Positions 1 through 10,429 of a stretch of DNA of 64,000 nucleotides are shown here, one piece after another (the first letter of the stretch is position 1; each line of letters starts with the position of its first letter). Below the pieces are notes generated by a model. That model was not told the origin of the DNA, did no database searches, and saw only the letters and a program-made list of their open reading frames with translations. The stretch covers positions 310,001 through 374,000 of the forward strand of contig NZ_JAFFZS010000002.1 in the NCBI RefSeq assembly GCF_016921115.1, in the 5' to 3' direction. Position numbers and translations under genes: made by a program. The stretch comes from Streptomyces actuosus. Lineage in GTDB: Bacteria > Actinomycetota > Actinomycetes > Streptomycetales > Streptomycetaceae.

Positions 1-836
1 CGATCCTGGACGCCGTCGCGGCCCGGGACGCCGTGGACGGCGTCGCCGACATCGCCTCCCGCCTCCCGGTGAGCGTGATCGGCGACCTCGTCGGCATCCC
101 CGAGGAGGACCGCGACGAGGCCAGCGTGCTGTGCCGGGCGATCAGCAGGGGAGGCGGCGTCGCCTCGGGCCGCCCCTCCGGGCAGGAGGTCGGCACCGCG
201 CTCGCCCGCGTCGACGACCTCGGCCGCCTCGTCGACCGGTGGACGGAGGAGCCCGGGCGCCTCATGCCCGACTCGGTGCTGGCCCTCGCCGCCGCCGCAC
301 GGGCCACCCCCGACGCGCTGTCCGGCACCGAGCTGCTCGCCAACGTCTTCAGCCTCTACATCGCGGGCCACGACACCTCCCGCAACATGCTCAGCGGCCT
401 GTTGCTGCGCCTGGCCACCCGGCCCGGCCTGCTGCCGGGTCTCGCCGCCGGAACGGTCGACGGCGCCGCCGAGGTCGATCGGCTGCTGCTCGGGGAGTCC
501 CCCCTGACCTTCACGGTGCGGGTCGCCCGGGAGGAGTGCGAGCTGGCGGGGCGGCGCGTCCGCCCCGGCGACCGGATCAGGGTGATGCTCGGCGCCGCCA
601 ACCACGAACTGCTCACCACCGACCCCGACGCCGGCCACACCGGCGTCGGCTTCGGCGAGGGACGCCACGTCTGCCTCGGCGCCCACCTGGCGCGCACCGA
701 GGGCCGGGTGCTGCTGGAGGCGGTCGCCGGGCGCTGGTCCGCGGTCCGCCCGGCGGGCGAGCCGGTGTGGGCCCCGCACTTCCTGCACCGGGGACTGGAC
801 CGGCTGCCCCTGGACATCACGTGGCGGCAGCGATGA
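1..836 (+). CDS. Cytochrome P450, 5' end outside window
   Basis: Haem-thiolate monooxygenase, probably a tailoring enzyme of the thiopeptide cluster to its right. The frame is open to the left edge (codons run from base 3), so the start is missing. Seen: the I-helix oxygen-activation motif AGHDT (about 364-378), the K-helix ExxR as EVDR (about 471-482), and the haem-ligand loop FGEGRHVCLG whose cysteine codon is at 672-674. The stretch between the K helix and the cysteine loop is shorter than in most bacterial P450s. The stop codon overlaps the start of the next gene (ATGA at 833-836), indicating one operon. The substrate cannot be read from the sequence; hydroxylation or epoxidation of a peptide side chain or of a side-ring acid are inferences. 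Confidence 0.88.
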   Translation, partial: ILDAVAARDAVDGVADIASRLPVSVIGDLVGIPEEDRDEASVLCRAISRGGGVASGRPSGQEVGTALARVDDLGRLVDRWTEEPGRLMPDSVLALAAAARATPDALSGTELLANVFSLYIAGHDTSRNMLSGLLLRLATRPGLLPGLAAGTVDGAAEVDRLLLGESPLTFTVRVAREECELAGRRVRPGDRIRVMLGAANHELLTTDPDAGHTGVGFGEGRHVCLGAHLARTEGRVLLEAVAGRWSAVRPAGEPVWAPHFLHRGLDRLPLDITWRQR

Positions 837-3763
837 CCGGCACCGACGGCCGGGCCGGCCCGAGCGGCTCGACCGGCGCGTGCGGTCCCGGTGGGCCGGG
901 TGATCCGGGTGGTGCGCGCGGCCCGGGTGACACGGGTGGCGTGCCCGGGGCGGCCCGCGTGATCGACGGCGGGCGGGTGGCGGAACCGCACGGCGAAGCC
1001 CGTCCGGCGGGCGGCGCCACCCCGCGCGGTGAGACCCGCTCCGTCGGACCCGCCGGGTCCGACGGAGCGCTGCCTGCGGAACGGGTCGCCCTGGGCCCGG
1101 TCGCGGTGCGCCGGAGGTGCCGGGTACCGGGGTCCGTCCTGGCCGGTCTGGGCGGCGAGGCGGTGTGGCGGGCGGCCGGCGCCCGGGCCGGCGCCGAGGA
1201 CGCCGCCCGCGAGCTGGGCGCCCGGCTCGCCGACCACCTCGGCGCGCTGGTGCCCACCGCGTCGCCGCAGCAGCGCCGCCTCCTGCTGCGGGCACGGCGG
1301 GCCGCGTTCAACGCCCGCCCCCTGCCGACCGGGCCGGTGGCGGGCGGGCCGCTGACCGCGTCGTACACGCGGGCCTACGCGCACCGTCTCGCCGAGCGGG
1401 ACGACGCCCGGCGGGCCCTGGACCTGGCGCTGGACGAGCTCGCCCGCACCTCCGGAGCCGCCGTGGACGCCGTGCTCCGCGACCCGGACATGGCCTGGTC
1501 CGTCGAGCTGTCCGTGCCCGGCCTGCTCGCGGCCGGGCCGGTCGGTGCCCTGGACCCGGCCGCGGGCCGCAGGACCCGGCGCCGGGCGGTGACGCTGCTG
1601 CGTCTGGTGCAGCGGGCCGCCACCAAGCCCACGCCGTTCGCCGGGTTCGCCACCACGCACGTGCTCTTCCGCGACGGCCCGCCCGCACCGGCCCGCCGTC
1701 ACGTCCGGGTGCAGCGCGCGGCGGTCGAACGGGTGCGGCAGTGGATCGGCGCCGGCGGTCATCACGCCCTGGCGCCCGCACACCTGTGGCTGACGGCCAA
1801 CCCGAGCGCGCTGGTCCACACGGACGCCGGCGACACCCGGGTGACCTGGCTGATGCCGGCCCCCGACGGCACGGAACGCGTCCTGTCCGCACGCTGCGGC
1901 CCGGCACTGGCGCAGACCCTGCGCAGGCTGCGCACCCCGGTCCGCCTGGACACCGTCGCCCCCGGCGGCACCCTGCCCGCCTCCTTGACCACCCTCGCCG
2001 CCCGCGGCCTGCTGGAGATCGGACCCGCCCTGCCGACGTACGGCCGACGCACGCTGCACGCGGCGGCGGACGCCACCCGCCCGACGCCGGCCGCCCTCCT
2101 CCCCCGCACCCCCACCCCGGCCACCGCCCCTTCTCCCGTTGCGGGCCCCACCCCTCCGCCCCCCCTGTCCCCGGCTGCCCTCCCCGCTCCCACCACCCCC
2201 GCCCCCGACCCCGCGCGCGACACGCACCCCGACGTCCCCGGCACCGTGCACGACGCCCTGTGCGCCCTGCGCGACGCCGAGGACGATCTGGCCGACGGGC
2301 GGAGCGCGGGCGCGCTGCACCGTGCGCGGCGCCAGCTCGGGGTGCTCGGGCGTGCTCTCGGGGCGGCCGACCGGGAGGACGGGCGGGAGGGCGGACGCAC
2401 GGCGGTGGGGGAGGACGTCGTCGGGGTCGCCGTCGACGACGGCATCCTGCGCGGCTCGGCCGACGTCCTGGCCGACCTGGGCCGCGTGCAGCGCATCGTG
2501 CCGCTGCTCGCCGCGGAGCTGCCGTTCCAGCTGGCGACCGCGATCGCCTTCCGCCGTCGTTTCGGTGCCGACGCGGTGCCGCTGCCCGCCGCCTACCGGT
2601 GGTTCCTGGAGTCCGGTCGCACGGAGAGCGACACCCTCCTCGCCGACTGCACCGCCGACGAACTGGCCGCGGTGCTGGCGCTCAGGGAGCGCCTGTTCGC
2701 CGGGCTGCGCGCGGCAGCCGGGCAACCCGGTACCGAGGTGGCCTGCGACCCCGGTCTGCTGGACGCGGTGGCGGCCGGACTGCCCGCCGCCGTACCGGAG
2801 CTGACATGCGCGGCCTGGCCCGTCCAGGTGGCCGGCCGGCGCCTGGTGCTCAACGGCGCCGGCGGCGGCCACGGCCGGTTCGCCGCCCGTGTCGCGGCCG
2901 ACCTGGACGACGCCCGGCTGGCCGAGCTGCGCGGCTGGGCCGCGGCGGCCCACACCCCGCACCCCGACGGCGTCGCGGTCGACATCGCCGCGCTGCTCGG
3001 CGCCACCGTCAACGAGCATCCGCTCCTGCTGCCCGCCGCGCTGGCCTGCCCCGGCCGGGCCCTGGAGTGCCCGGCCGACGCCCGGATCGACCTGGCCTCC
3101 TGCACCGTGCGGGCCGAGGGAGGACGGCTGCTGCTGTTCTGCGACCGCTTCCCCGGCCGGCCCCTGTTCCCCGTGCCGCACAACGCGACGCTGCCGACGG
3201 TCGCGCCGGGACTGTACCGGTGGCTCAGCCGCCTCGGCCCCGCCTCCGGCGCGACGCTCGACGTGTGGGACCACGTGGACGCGCGGACCGCCCCCGGCGA
3301 CCCCTCTGCCGTCCGCCGGTACCCCCGCCTGACCCTGGGCCGTCTCGTGCTGTGCCGCCGCACCTGGAAGGTCCCCGGCACCGCCCTGCCCGGCCGGGAC
3401 CCGGCCGGGCAGGGCGAGGAGTCCCTGGCCTGGTACCGCTGGTGCCGGAGCACCGGGGTACCGCGCCGCGCCTTCCTGCGGACGGCGACGCTGCCCGACC
3501 CCTGGGACGTGGTGCGCGGCCGGGCCGACATGCGGCCGGTGCTCGCCGCCCGCTCCGCCTCGGGGGCGGCCGTCCGCAAACCCCTCTACGTCGATCTGTC
3601 GCAGCCCCTGTGCCGGTCCGCCGCGACGGCCGGGCCGGGGGACACGCTCACCTTCACCGAGCCCCTGCCCGACCCCGCCGACCCGGGTCCGGACGGCCGG
3701 GTCACCGAGTACGTCCTGGAGACGTCCCAGCCTCCGCGCGCGAAGGAAACCGATGGAACATAA
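833..3763 (+). CDS. LanB-type dehydratase, glutamylation (N-terminal) domain protein
   Basis: Protein of 976 aa that resembles the glutamyl-transfer half of split lanthipeptide/thiopeptide dehydratases (TbtB/TsrJ kind), which load glutamate from glutamyl-tRNA onto Ser/Thr of a precursor peptide. Seen: the family hallmark KPTPFAGF near residue 265 and the terminal RKPLYVDLSQPL block near residue 915. The separate elimination domain that follows in fused LanB proteins is not apparent, so a partner is expected to the left of the window. Two oddities: a Gly/Pro-rich N-terminal tail of about 85 residues and a Pro/Thr-rich insertion at about residues 420-463, which together explain a length above the usual 750-850. 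Start chosen at the ATG in the ATGA overlap with the P450; the end overlaps the next gene by 11 nt. Confidence 0.8.
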   Translation: MTGTDGRAGPSGSTGACGPGGPGDPGGARGPGDTGGVPGAARVIDGGRVAEPHGEARPAGGATPRGETRSVGPAGSDGALPAERVALGPVAVRRRCRVPGSVLAGLGGEAVWRAAGARAGAEDAARELGARLADHLGALVPTASPQQRRLLLRARRAAFNARPLPTGPVAGGPLTASYTRAYAHRLAERDDARRALDLALDELARTSGAAVDAVLRDPDMAWSVELSVPGLLAAGPVGALDPAAGRRTRRRAVTLLRLVQRAATKPTPFAGFATTHVLFRDGPPAPARRHVRVQRAAVERVRQWIGAGGHHALAPAHLWLTANPSALVHTDAGDTRVTWLMPAPDGTERVLSARCGPALAQTLRRLRTPVRLDTVAPGGTLPASLTTLAARGLLEIGPALPTYGRRTLHAAADATRPTPAALLPRTPTPATAPSPVAGPTPPPPLSPAALPAPTTPAPDPARDTHPDVPGTVHDALCALRDAEDDLADGRSAGALHRARRQLGVLGRALGAADREDGREGGRTAVGEDVVGVAVDDGILRGSADVLADLGRVQRIVPLLAAELPFQLATAIAFRRRFGADAVPLPAAYRWFLESGRTESDTLLADCTADELAAVLALRERLFAGLRAAAGQPGTEVACDPGLLDAVAAGLPAAVPELTCAAWPVQVAGRRLVLNGAGGGHGRFAARVAADLDDARLAELRGWAAAAHTPHPDGVAVDIAALLGATVNEHPLLLPAALACPGRALECPADARIDLASCTVRAEGGRLLLFCDRFPGRPLFPVPHNATLPTVAPGLYRWLSRLGPASGATLDVWDHVDARTAPGDPSAVRRYPRLTLGRLVLCRRTWKVPGTALPGRDPAGQGEESLAWYRWCRSTGVPRRAFLRTATLPDPWDVVRGRADMRPVLAARSASGAAVRKPLYVDLSQPLCRSAATAGPGDTLTFTEPLPDPADPGPDGRVTEYVLETSQPPRAKETDGT

Positions 3764-5594
3764 AGGCCTCGTCACGCTCGTCAACCCCAACCAGATACAC
3801 CCGCCCATCGCGCCGTACGCGCTGGACGTCCTCACCACCGCGCTGGAGGCCGCCGGCTTCGACACGCACGTCGTGGACCTGACCTTCCACCTGGACGACT
3901 GGCAGCGTGTCCTCGGGGCGTACTTCCGTGCCCGGCGCCCGCTGCTGGTCGGCGTCACCTGCCGCAACACCGACACCGTGTACGCCTTCGAGCAGCGGCC
4001 GTTCGTCGACCGCTACAAGGCCGTCATCGACGAGGTCCGCCGCCTGACCCCCGCCCCCGTCGTGACCGGCGGGGTCGGCTTCTCCACGATGCCGTTCGCG
4101 CTGGTCGACTACTTCGGGGTCGAGTACGGGGTGAAGGGGCCCGGCGAGAAGATCCTCTGCGACCTGGCGCAGGCGCTGCACGAGGGCCGGCCCGCGGACC
4201 GCGTCCCCGGACTGCTGGTCAACCGCGGACCCGGACACGTCGTCCGGGTCCCGCCCCCCGCACTCACCGCCCGCCCGGCCCCGGCACCGCGGCCCCGGCG
4301 GACCCTTCCCCCACCGCAGCCGTACCCCTTGCCCACACCGCGGCAGCGACCCCGGCCGGAGTCGCTGCCGCTGCCGGAGTCGCTGCCGCTCCTGACACGG
4401 GCCCCCGGCGACGCCGGCCGCTTCGAGGGCCGTGCCTGGCAGGCCGAGACCGAGCTTGCCTACGTCCGGCGCTCGGGAGTGCCTCACAAGGTGGACAACC
4501 TGCGCTACTACCGTGAGGGCGGCCTGGGCGGCATCCTCACCAAGAGCGGGTGCGTCTACCGGTGCGCGCAGTGCGTGGAGCCGGACGCCAAGGGAACGCA
4601 GTTCGCCCGCCGCGGCGTGCACGCCGTCGTCGACGAGATCGAGTCGCTGACCGCCCAGGGCGTGTACGACCTGCACACCACCGACAGCGAGTTCAACCTC
4701 TCCATCGCCCACAGCAAGTGGCTGCTGCGCGAGATCGTCCGGCGCCGGGACGCCGACGCCACGAGCCCGCTGCGCCGTCTGCGGCTGTGGGTCTACTGCC
4801 AACCCGCCCCGTTCGACGAGGAGTTCGCCGAGCTGCTCGCGGACGCCGGATGCGCGGGTGTCAACGTCGGCACCGACCACGTGCGGCCGGAGATGCTCGA
4901 CGGCTGGAAGGTCACCGGCAAGGGCACCCGCTACTACGACTTCGCCGACACCGTGCGGCTGGTGGAACTCAGCCACCGTCACGGCATGCTGACCATGGTC
5001 GAGGCGCTGTTCGGGATGCCGGGGGAGACCCTGGAGACGATGCGCGAATGCGTCGACCGGCTGATGGCCCTGGACGCCACGGTCACCGGGTTCAGCCTCG
5101 GCCTGCGCCTGTTCCCCCACATGGACCTGGCGATCTCCCTCGCCGAGCAGTGCGACGGCGTCCGCACGGTTCCCGGCCTGCAGTCCAACACCGCCACCCG
5201 GCCGATCGTCCTGAAGCCGCTGGCCCGGTGCAGCAGCCCGGTCGAGTACGAACGGCAGTTCATGTTCGACGAGTCGGGCGACTTCCGCCTGGTCTGCTAC
5301 TTCTCCCCCGACCTGCCCGAGGCGCCGGGCACCGTCGGCAGTCCCCGCGGGATCTGGCAGAACTCGGTCGACTTCCTGTGGAACCACATCCCGAAGTCCG
5401 AGCACCACCGCGTGATGCTGCCGACGCTCTCCGGCAGCAGCGAGAACGACAACAACTACGCCGACAACCCGTTCCTGACCAGCCTCAACCGCCAGGGCTT
5501 CACCGGCGCCTTCTGGGCCCACTGGCGCGACCGCGAGGCCATCATGAACGGCGCCGACGCCTTCCGCGAACTCGCCACGGAGGCCTCCCGGTGA
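3753..5594 (+). CDS. Cobalamin-binding radical SAM protein, TsrM-like
   Basis: 613-aa class B radical SAM protein. Residues 1-160 form a Rossmann-type B12-binding region; residues 267-274 carry the cluster motif CVYRCAQC (Cys267, Cys271, Cys274, spacing CX3CX2C). Between them lies a Pro/Arg-rich linker at about 166-215. The layout and the segment around Cys70-Arg71 recall TsrM, the tryptophan C2-methyltransferase that starts quinaldic acid synthesis in thiostrepton, where an arginine lies under the cobalamin. Assignment to that exact substrate is inference; other class B methyltransferases share the layout. Ribosome site GAAGGAAA lies at 3742-3749. It overlaps the LanB gene by 11 nt and the SDR gene by 4 nt, so all are probably translated from one transcript. 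Confidence 0.78.
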   Translation: MEHKGLVTLVNPNQIHPPIAPYALDVLTTALEAAGFDTHVVDLTFHLDDWQRVLGAYFRARRPLLVGVTCRNTDTVYAFEQRPFVDRYKAVIDEVRRLTPAPVVTGGVGFSTMPFALVDYFGVEYGVKGPGEKILCDLAQALHEGRPADRVPGLLVNRGPGHVVRVPPPALTARPAPAPRPRRTLPPPQPYPLPTPRQRPRPESLPLPESLPLLTRAPGDAGRFEGRAWQAETELAYVRRSGVPHKVDNLRYYREGGLGGILTKSGCVYRCAQCVEPDAKGTQFARRGVHAVVDEIESLTAQGVYDLHTTDSEFNLSIAHSKWLLREIVRRRDADATSPLRRLRLWVYCQPAPFDEEFAELLADAGCAGVNVGTDHVRPEMLDGWKVTGKGTRYYDFADTVRLVELSHRHGMLTMVEALFGMPGETLETMRECVDRLMALDATVTGFSLGLRLFPHMDLAISLAEQCDGVRTVPGLQSNTATRPIVLKPLARCSSPVEYERQFMFDESGDFRLVCYFSPDLPEAPGTVGSPRGIWQNSVDFLWNHIPKSEHHRVMLPTLSGSSENDNNYADNPFLTSLNRQGFTGAFWAHWRDREAIMNGADAFRELATEASR

Positions 5595-6508
5595 CCGCAC
5601 CCCACCCGGCCGCCCAGGCCCCCTCGCGCTCCGCACTCTCCCCGCAGGACACCTCTCCGGGGCCCGCCGGGGGCCTCCCACGGGCGCCCGCCTCCCTGCA
5701 CGGTCGGGTCGCGGTGGTCACCGGAGCCGGGCGGGGGCTCGGCCGGTCGCTGTGCGTGCGGCTCGCCCGGGAGGGCATGGCGGTCGGGCTCGTGGGGCGC
5801 GACCGGCGGGCACTCGACGCCACCGCGCGCGCCTGCGCCCGGAGCGGTGCCGCCGTCGCCGTCGCCGTGGCGGACGTGCGCTGCCCGCAGCAGACGCAGC
5901 GGGCGGCGCGGACCCTCCGCACCGTCCTCGGCCCCGCCGACCTGCTGGTCAACAACGCCGGCAAGGTGGATCGGGGCGAACTCCCCTTCTGGGAGGCCGA
6001 TCCGGGGCAGTGGTGGGAGGTGTACGAGACCAACGTCCGCGGCACCGTCAACGCCTGCCGTGCGATCGCACCCGAGATGGTCCGGCGCGGCTCCGGCCGG
6101 ATCGTCAACGTGAACTCGATGCTCGCGGTGCGGACGGACGCCCGCTACTCCGCCTACAGCGGCTCCAAGGCGGCCCTGCTGACGCTCACCGGCGTCCTCG
6201 CCGACTCGCTCCACGCCCACGGGGTCCGCCTGTTCGACCTCAGCCCGGGCATGGTGCGCACGGACATGACCCTGGGCATGGCCGTCTGCGCCGGCCGCGA
6301 CGACTGGACGGACCCCGCACGCTTCCTGGACGCGGCCGTCCGCCTGGCCCGGGGTGAGCTCGACGCGCTCGCCGGGCGGTTCCTGCACGCGGGCGTCGAC
6401 GACCTCGACGCCCTGCTCACCGCTGCGGACCGGATCCGCGCCGACGGCGCCCGCACCCTCCGGCTGCGGGCCACCGGCCCGTCGGACCCGGCCGCGGGAC
6501 ACACCTGA
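5591..6508 (+). CDS. Short-chain dehydrogenase/reductase of the thiopeptide cluster
   Basis: 305-aa classical SDR. Seen: NAD(P)-binding TGAGRGLG (residues 44-51), NNAG (121-124), and catalytic Ser176, Tyr189 and Lys193 in YSGSK. It has an unusual 37-residue Pro/Ser-rich N-terminal tail before the Rossmann fold. The GTG start overlaps the radical SAM stop (GTGA). In quinaldic-acid thiopeptides an SDR reduces the ketone of the quinoline side-ring precursor; the pairing with a TsrM-like enzyme makes that role plausible here but it is not proven. This is the last + strand gene of the cluster; it converges on the resistance gene with a 40-nt gap. Confidence 0.8.
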   Translation: MTAPHPAAQAPSRSALSPQDTSPGPAGGLPRAPASLHGRVAVVTGAGRGLGRSLCVRLAREGMAVGLVGRDRRALDATARACARSGAAVAVAVADVRCPQQTQRAARTLRTVLGPADLLVNNAGKVDRGELPFWEADPGQWWEVYETNVRGTVNACRAIAPEMVRRGSGRIVNVNSMLAVRTDARYSAYSGSKAALLTLTGVLADSLHAHGVRLFDLSPGMVRTDMTLGMAVCAGRDDWTDPARFLDAAVRLARGELDALAGRFLHAGVDDLDALLTAADRIRADGARTLRLRATGPSDPAAGHT

Positions 6509-6548
6509 GGCGCGGCCCGGGCCGGCCGAGACGGTGAGCAGCCGAGGG

Positions 6549-7557
<1,009 letters not shown>

Positions 7558-7893
7558 GCCCGTTCCGTCCCGCGCACACGCACAGACCCCGTGGCTCCTC
7601 CGGAAACCGGAGACCGGAAGACAGCAGGACAGGCCCGAACTCGCTGCCCACGGACCCCGAGGACGTGCAGTCCCCGCAGCCCGCGGTCCGTGCCACCCCA
7701 GAACGACACGGTGGGGCGGAGGGCCGTCGAGCCCTCCGCCCCACCGCGCCGCTCGCTGCACACCGCTCACACCGCTCACACCGGTCGCATCGGCCGACCG
7801 TGGGCCTCGGCCGCACGCCCAACCCTGCGGCGCGTTCCGCGGCACCGCTGTCCGGCGCGTCCCGCGGCACTGCTGTCCGGCGCGTCCCGCGCC
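7558..7893. other. Non-coding stretch with a 25-bp tandem repeat
   Basis: No convincing gene. Holds a short CACACCGCTCA repeat near 7755-7780 and, at 7831-7880, two copies of a 25-bp unit (CGCGT, then CCGCGGCAC) that differ at two positions, with a partial third copy to 7891. This marks the seam between the thiopeptide cluster and the conserved core. Confidence 0.55.
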
Positions 7894-8592
7894 TCAGTCC
7901 TGGTCGTCGCGCTTCGCCGCTTCCTCGGCCTCCTTGGCCAGCACCTCCGGGTCCAGCACGGCGTCGCCGCTGCCGTCGACCGACGTCAGCCGGCCGCCCT
8001 CGGGCACCTCCGTGGCGACGGGCGGCTCCACCAGCCAGTCCGGGTTGGCCTGCTTGTCCCACCACTTCCAGACGGCGAAGGCGCCGCCCGCGACGGCCCC
8101 GAACACCAGCAGCGTCCTGGCGACGCGGCCGGCCCGTGCCCGCCGGTCGTGCCTGCGGGCCATCCGCTGGATCTCCTCGGCGGTCACCTGGGTGCGCAGC
8201 GCGGCGAGCGCCGCGGCGCCGCGGGCCGCGGCCTCGTCCTTCATGGGCCCGGCCGTGGCCAACGCCTGCTCGATCTTCGGCAGGGAGTAGTCGGCAGCCT
8301 GCCGGGCGGCACGGGCGGTGTACACGGCGGCCTCGTGCGCGGCCGCGTCCACCTTCGGCGGCACATACGTCATGGCCTGCTCCACCCGGGGCGCGAGCAG
8401 GGCGTCGTACTGGACGCGGGCCTGTTCGGCGGCCTGCGACACCATGGGCGCGAGCCGTACGCGGGCCTCGTGCGCGTAGTGCGCGGCCCTCTCCTTGGCC
8501 GTGTCGGCGTAGGGCGCCACCACTTCCGCGGCGTGCAGCACGCTGTCCTTCGCCGAACCGGTCGCGGCGCGCACGCTGTCGATGCGGGTCAC
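7894..8592 (-). CDS. DUF5324-like membrane-anchored protein
   Basis: 232-aa Ala/Glu/Lys-rich protein predicted to be mostly amphipathic helix, with one membrane segment near residues 165-185 (LLVFGAVAGGAFAVW) followed by an acidic tail ending KRDDQD. It resembles the actinobacterial DUF5324 family, of unknown function, which sits beside the cyclophilin gene in Streptomyces. Start chosen at the GTG at 8592 because GGAGGAGGAA precedes it; the open frame extends further upstream without a site. Transcribed divergently from the cyclophilin gene. Function unknown; apolipoprotein-like helical coats look similar. Confidence 0.7.
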   Translation of the reverse strand: MTRIDSVRAATGSAKDSVLHAAEVVAPYADTAKERAAHYAHEARVRLAPMVSQAAEQARVQYDALLAPRVEQAMTYVPPKVDAAAHEAAVYTARAARQAADYSLPKIEQALATAGPMKDEAAARGAAALAALRTQVTAEEIQRMARRHDRRARAGRVARTLLVFGAVAGGAFAVWKWWDKQANPDWLVEPPVATEVPEGGRLTSVDGSGDAVLDPEVLAKEAEEAAKRDDQD

Positions 8593-8905
8593 GGTTCCTC
8601 CTCCTCGGTGGCGTACGGTAATTCGACTTTCCACCCTTTTGCGGATCATGCCTGCACCGGATCCGTGTGGCATGCGGGGAGCGGCATACGGGTGCAGACG
8701 CGCCCCGGGGAGCGCCGTCCGGCCGGTACGGCCGCCCCGCTTCCGGTGCAATAGGGGATGAATGCGGGGCAACAGGAGCTTGTCGACGACAATGCCACGG
8801 ATCGGCGGCGCGCGCCCCCGTCACGGACCGACCGGCGCCTGCTTTCCGCCTTTTCGCCGATCGTGCGAGGATCGTGACGCACCGGAGGACGACGGAAGGC
8901 ACACC
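8593..8905. other. Divergent intergenic region
   Basis: 313 bases between the DUF5324-like gene and the cyclophilin gene, which are transcribed away from each other. Promoters for both must lie here. I see no palindrome or consensus element that I would name. Confidence 0.4.
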
Positions 8906-9439
8906 GTGGCCGAGCAGCTCTACGCCACCCTGAAGACCAATCACGGCGACATCGAGATCCGGCTGTTTCCGGACCACGCTCCCGCCACGGTCAAGAACTT
9001 CGTCGAGCTCGCCCGCGGCGAGCGGGAGTGGACACATCCCGCCACCGGCGAGAGGTCCACGGCCAGGCTGTACGACGGCACGGTCTTCCACCGCGTGATC
9101 AGCGGTTTCATGATCCAGGGCGGCGACCCGCTGGGCAACGGCACCGGTGACCCGGGCTACCAGTTCGCCGACGAGTTCCACCCCGACCTGCAGTTCTCCA
9201 AGCCGTACCTGCTGGCCATGGCCAACGCCGGCCCGGGCACCAACGGCTCGCAGTTCTTCATCACCGTGTCCCCCACGACCTGGTTGAACCGCAAGCACAC
9301 CATCTTCGGCGAGGTAAGCGGCCCCGCCGGCCGGAAGGTCGTCGACGCCATCGCGGCCCGCCCGACCAACCCGCGCACCGAGCGGCCGCTCCAGGACGTC
9401 GTCGTCGAGACGGTGGTCGTGGAGACCCGCCAAGGCTGA
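8906..9439 (+). CDS. Cyclophilin-type peptidyl-prolyl cis-trans isomerase
   Basis: 177-aa cytosolic cyclophilin (no signal peptide). Seen: the active-site segments FHRVISGFMIQGGDP, MANAGPGTNGSQFFIT and WLNRKHTIFGEV. These carry the catalytic arginine and the Gln/Phe/Trp/His pocket of the family, which catalyses proline isomerisation in folding proteins. Start is the GTG at 8906, preceded by GGAAGG; the open frame upstream has no ribosome site. It is followed by the rhomboid gene after 91 bases, an arrangement typical of Streptomyces. Confidence 0.93.
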   Translation: MAEQLYATLKTNHGDIEIRLFPDHAPATVKNFVELARGEREWTHPATGERSTARLYDGTVFHRVISGFMIQGGDPLGNGTGDPGYQFADEFHPDLQFSKPYLLAMANAGPGTNGSQFFITVSPTTWLNRKHTIFGEVSGPAGRKVVDAIAARPTNPRTERPLQDVVVETVVVETRQG

Positions 9440-9530
9440 GAGGGAACCATTTGCCCCGCTCGTCCGTAAGGATGAGCGGGGCACACCTGTGGTGCAGCCG
9501 CCCGAGACGACCGACGACCTGGGGGATCCC

Positions 9531-10421
9531 ATGGAGCAGGCTCCCGGCGACAGCCGGCAGGATGCGCAGAGCCTGCCCGGCTGCTACCGCCACCCGGACC
9601 GCGAGACGGGTATCCGCTGCACCCGCTGCGAGCGGCCGATCTGCCCCGAGTGCATGGTCGAGGCGTCCGTGGGCTTCCAGTGCCCGGACTGCGTCCGCGG
9701 TGCCTCCGGCGGGGGCCCGTCCCGCTCGGCCTCCCGGCCGCGCACCCTGGCGGGCGGCACGGTCAGCGAGGACCCCCGGCTGGTCACGAAGATCATCCTC
9801 GGTGTGTGTCTGGCCGCCTTCCTGGCCCAGATGGCGGTCGGGGACCGTTTCACGGAGCGGTTCGAGCTCCTCGGCCGGGCCTACGTCCCGCTCCTCGGCT
9901 CTTTGGAGGGGATCGCGGAGGGCCAGTGGTACCGGCTGCTGACCGCGATGTTCCTGCACGGCAGCTATATCCACATTCTGTTCAACATGCTCAGTCTGTG
10001 GTGGCTCGGCGGTCCGCTGGAGGCGGCGCTGGGCCGTGCCCGGTTCGTCGCGCTGTACTTCGTCTCCGGGCTGGCGGGCAGTGCGCTCACCTACCTGCTC
10101 GCCGCGCCCAACCAGCCCTCGCTCGGCGCCTCGGGCGCCATCTTCGGCCTCTTCGGCGCGACGGCGGTCCTCCTGCGCCGGCTCGACTACGACATGCGGC
10201 CGGTCATCGCCCTGCTGGTCATCAACCTGATCTTCACCTTCAGCTGGGCCAACATCGCCTGGCAGGCGCACATCGGCGGTCTCGTCGCCGGTGTGATCGT
10301 CGGGTACGCGATGGTGCACGCCCCTCGTGAGCGGCGGTCACTGGTGCAGTACGGGACCTGTGCGGTGGTGCTGGCGGCGGTGGTGCTGATCACCCTGCTG
10401 AGGACGGCCCAGCTCACCTGA
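9531..10421 (+). CDS. Rhomboid intramembrane serine protease with B-box zinc finger
   Basis: 296-aa membrane protease. The N-terminal 45 residues form a B-box-type zinc finger (Cys/His pairs from CYRHPDRETGIRC to CPDC). Six or seven membrane helices follow, with catalytic Ser201 in GASGAIFG, His247 in AHIGG, and Asn152 in the HILFNM region lining the oxyanion pocket. The family cleaves substrates within the membrane; the substrate here is unknown. Start chosen at the ATG at 9531 behind GGGGGA; a GTG at 9489 would add 14 residues. Converges on crgA across a region rich in DnaA boxes. Confidence 0.9.
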   Translation: MEQAPGDSRQDAQSLPGCYRHPDRETGIRCTRCERPICPECMVEASVGFQCPDCVRGASGGGPSRSASRPRTLAGGTVSEDPRLVTKIILGVCLAAFLAQMAVGDRFTERFELLGRAYVPLLGSLEGIAEGQWYRLLTAMFLHGSYIHILFNMLSLWWLGGPLEAALGRARFVALYFVSGLAGSALTYLLAAPNQPSLGASGAIFGLFGATAVLLRRLDYDMRPVIALLVINLIFTFSWANIAWQAHIGGLVAGVIVGYAMVHAPRERRSLVQYGTCAVVLAAVVLITLLRTAQLT

Positions 10422-10429
10422 GCGAAACG

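Noticed and set aside
131..832. Upstream part of the open frame that contains the LanB gene
   Set aside because: It runs inside the P450 gene in another frame and is Arg/Pro-rich shadow sequence; the ATGA overlap at 833 gives a clear start.
356..3976. Very long antisense open frame opposite the LanB gene
   Set aside because: Typical high-GC shadow frame (Gly/Arg/Gln-rich, no domain); the + strand has recognisable motifs.
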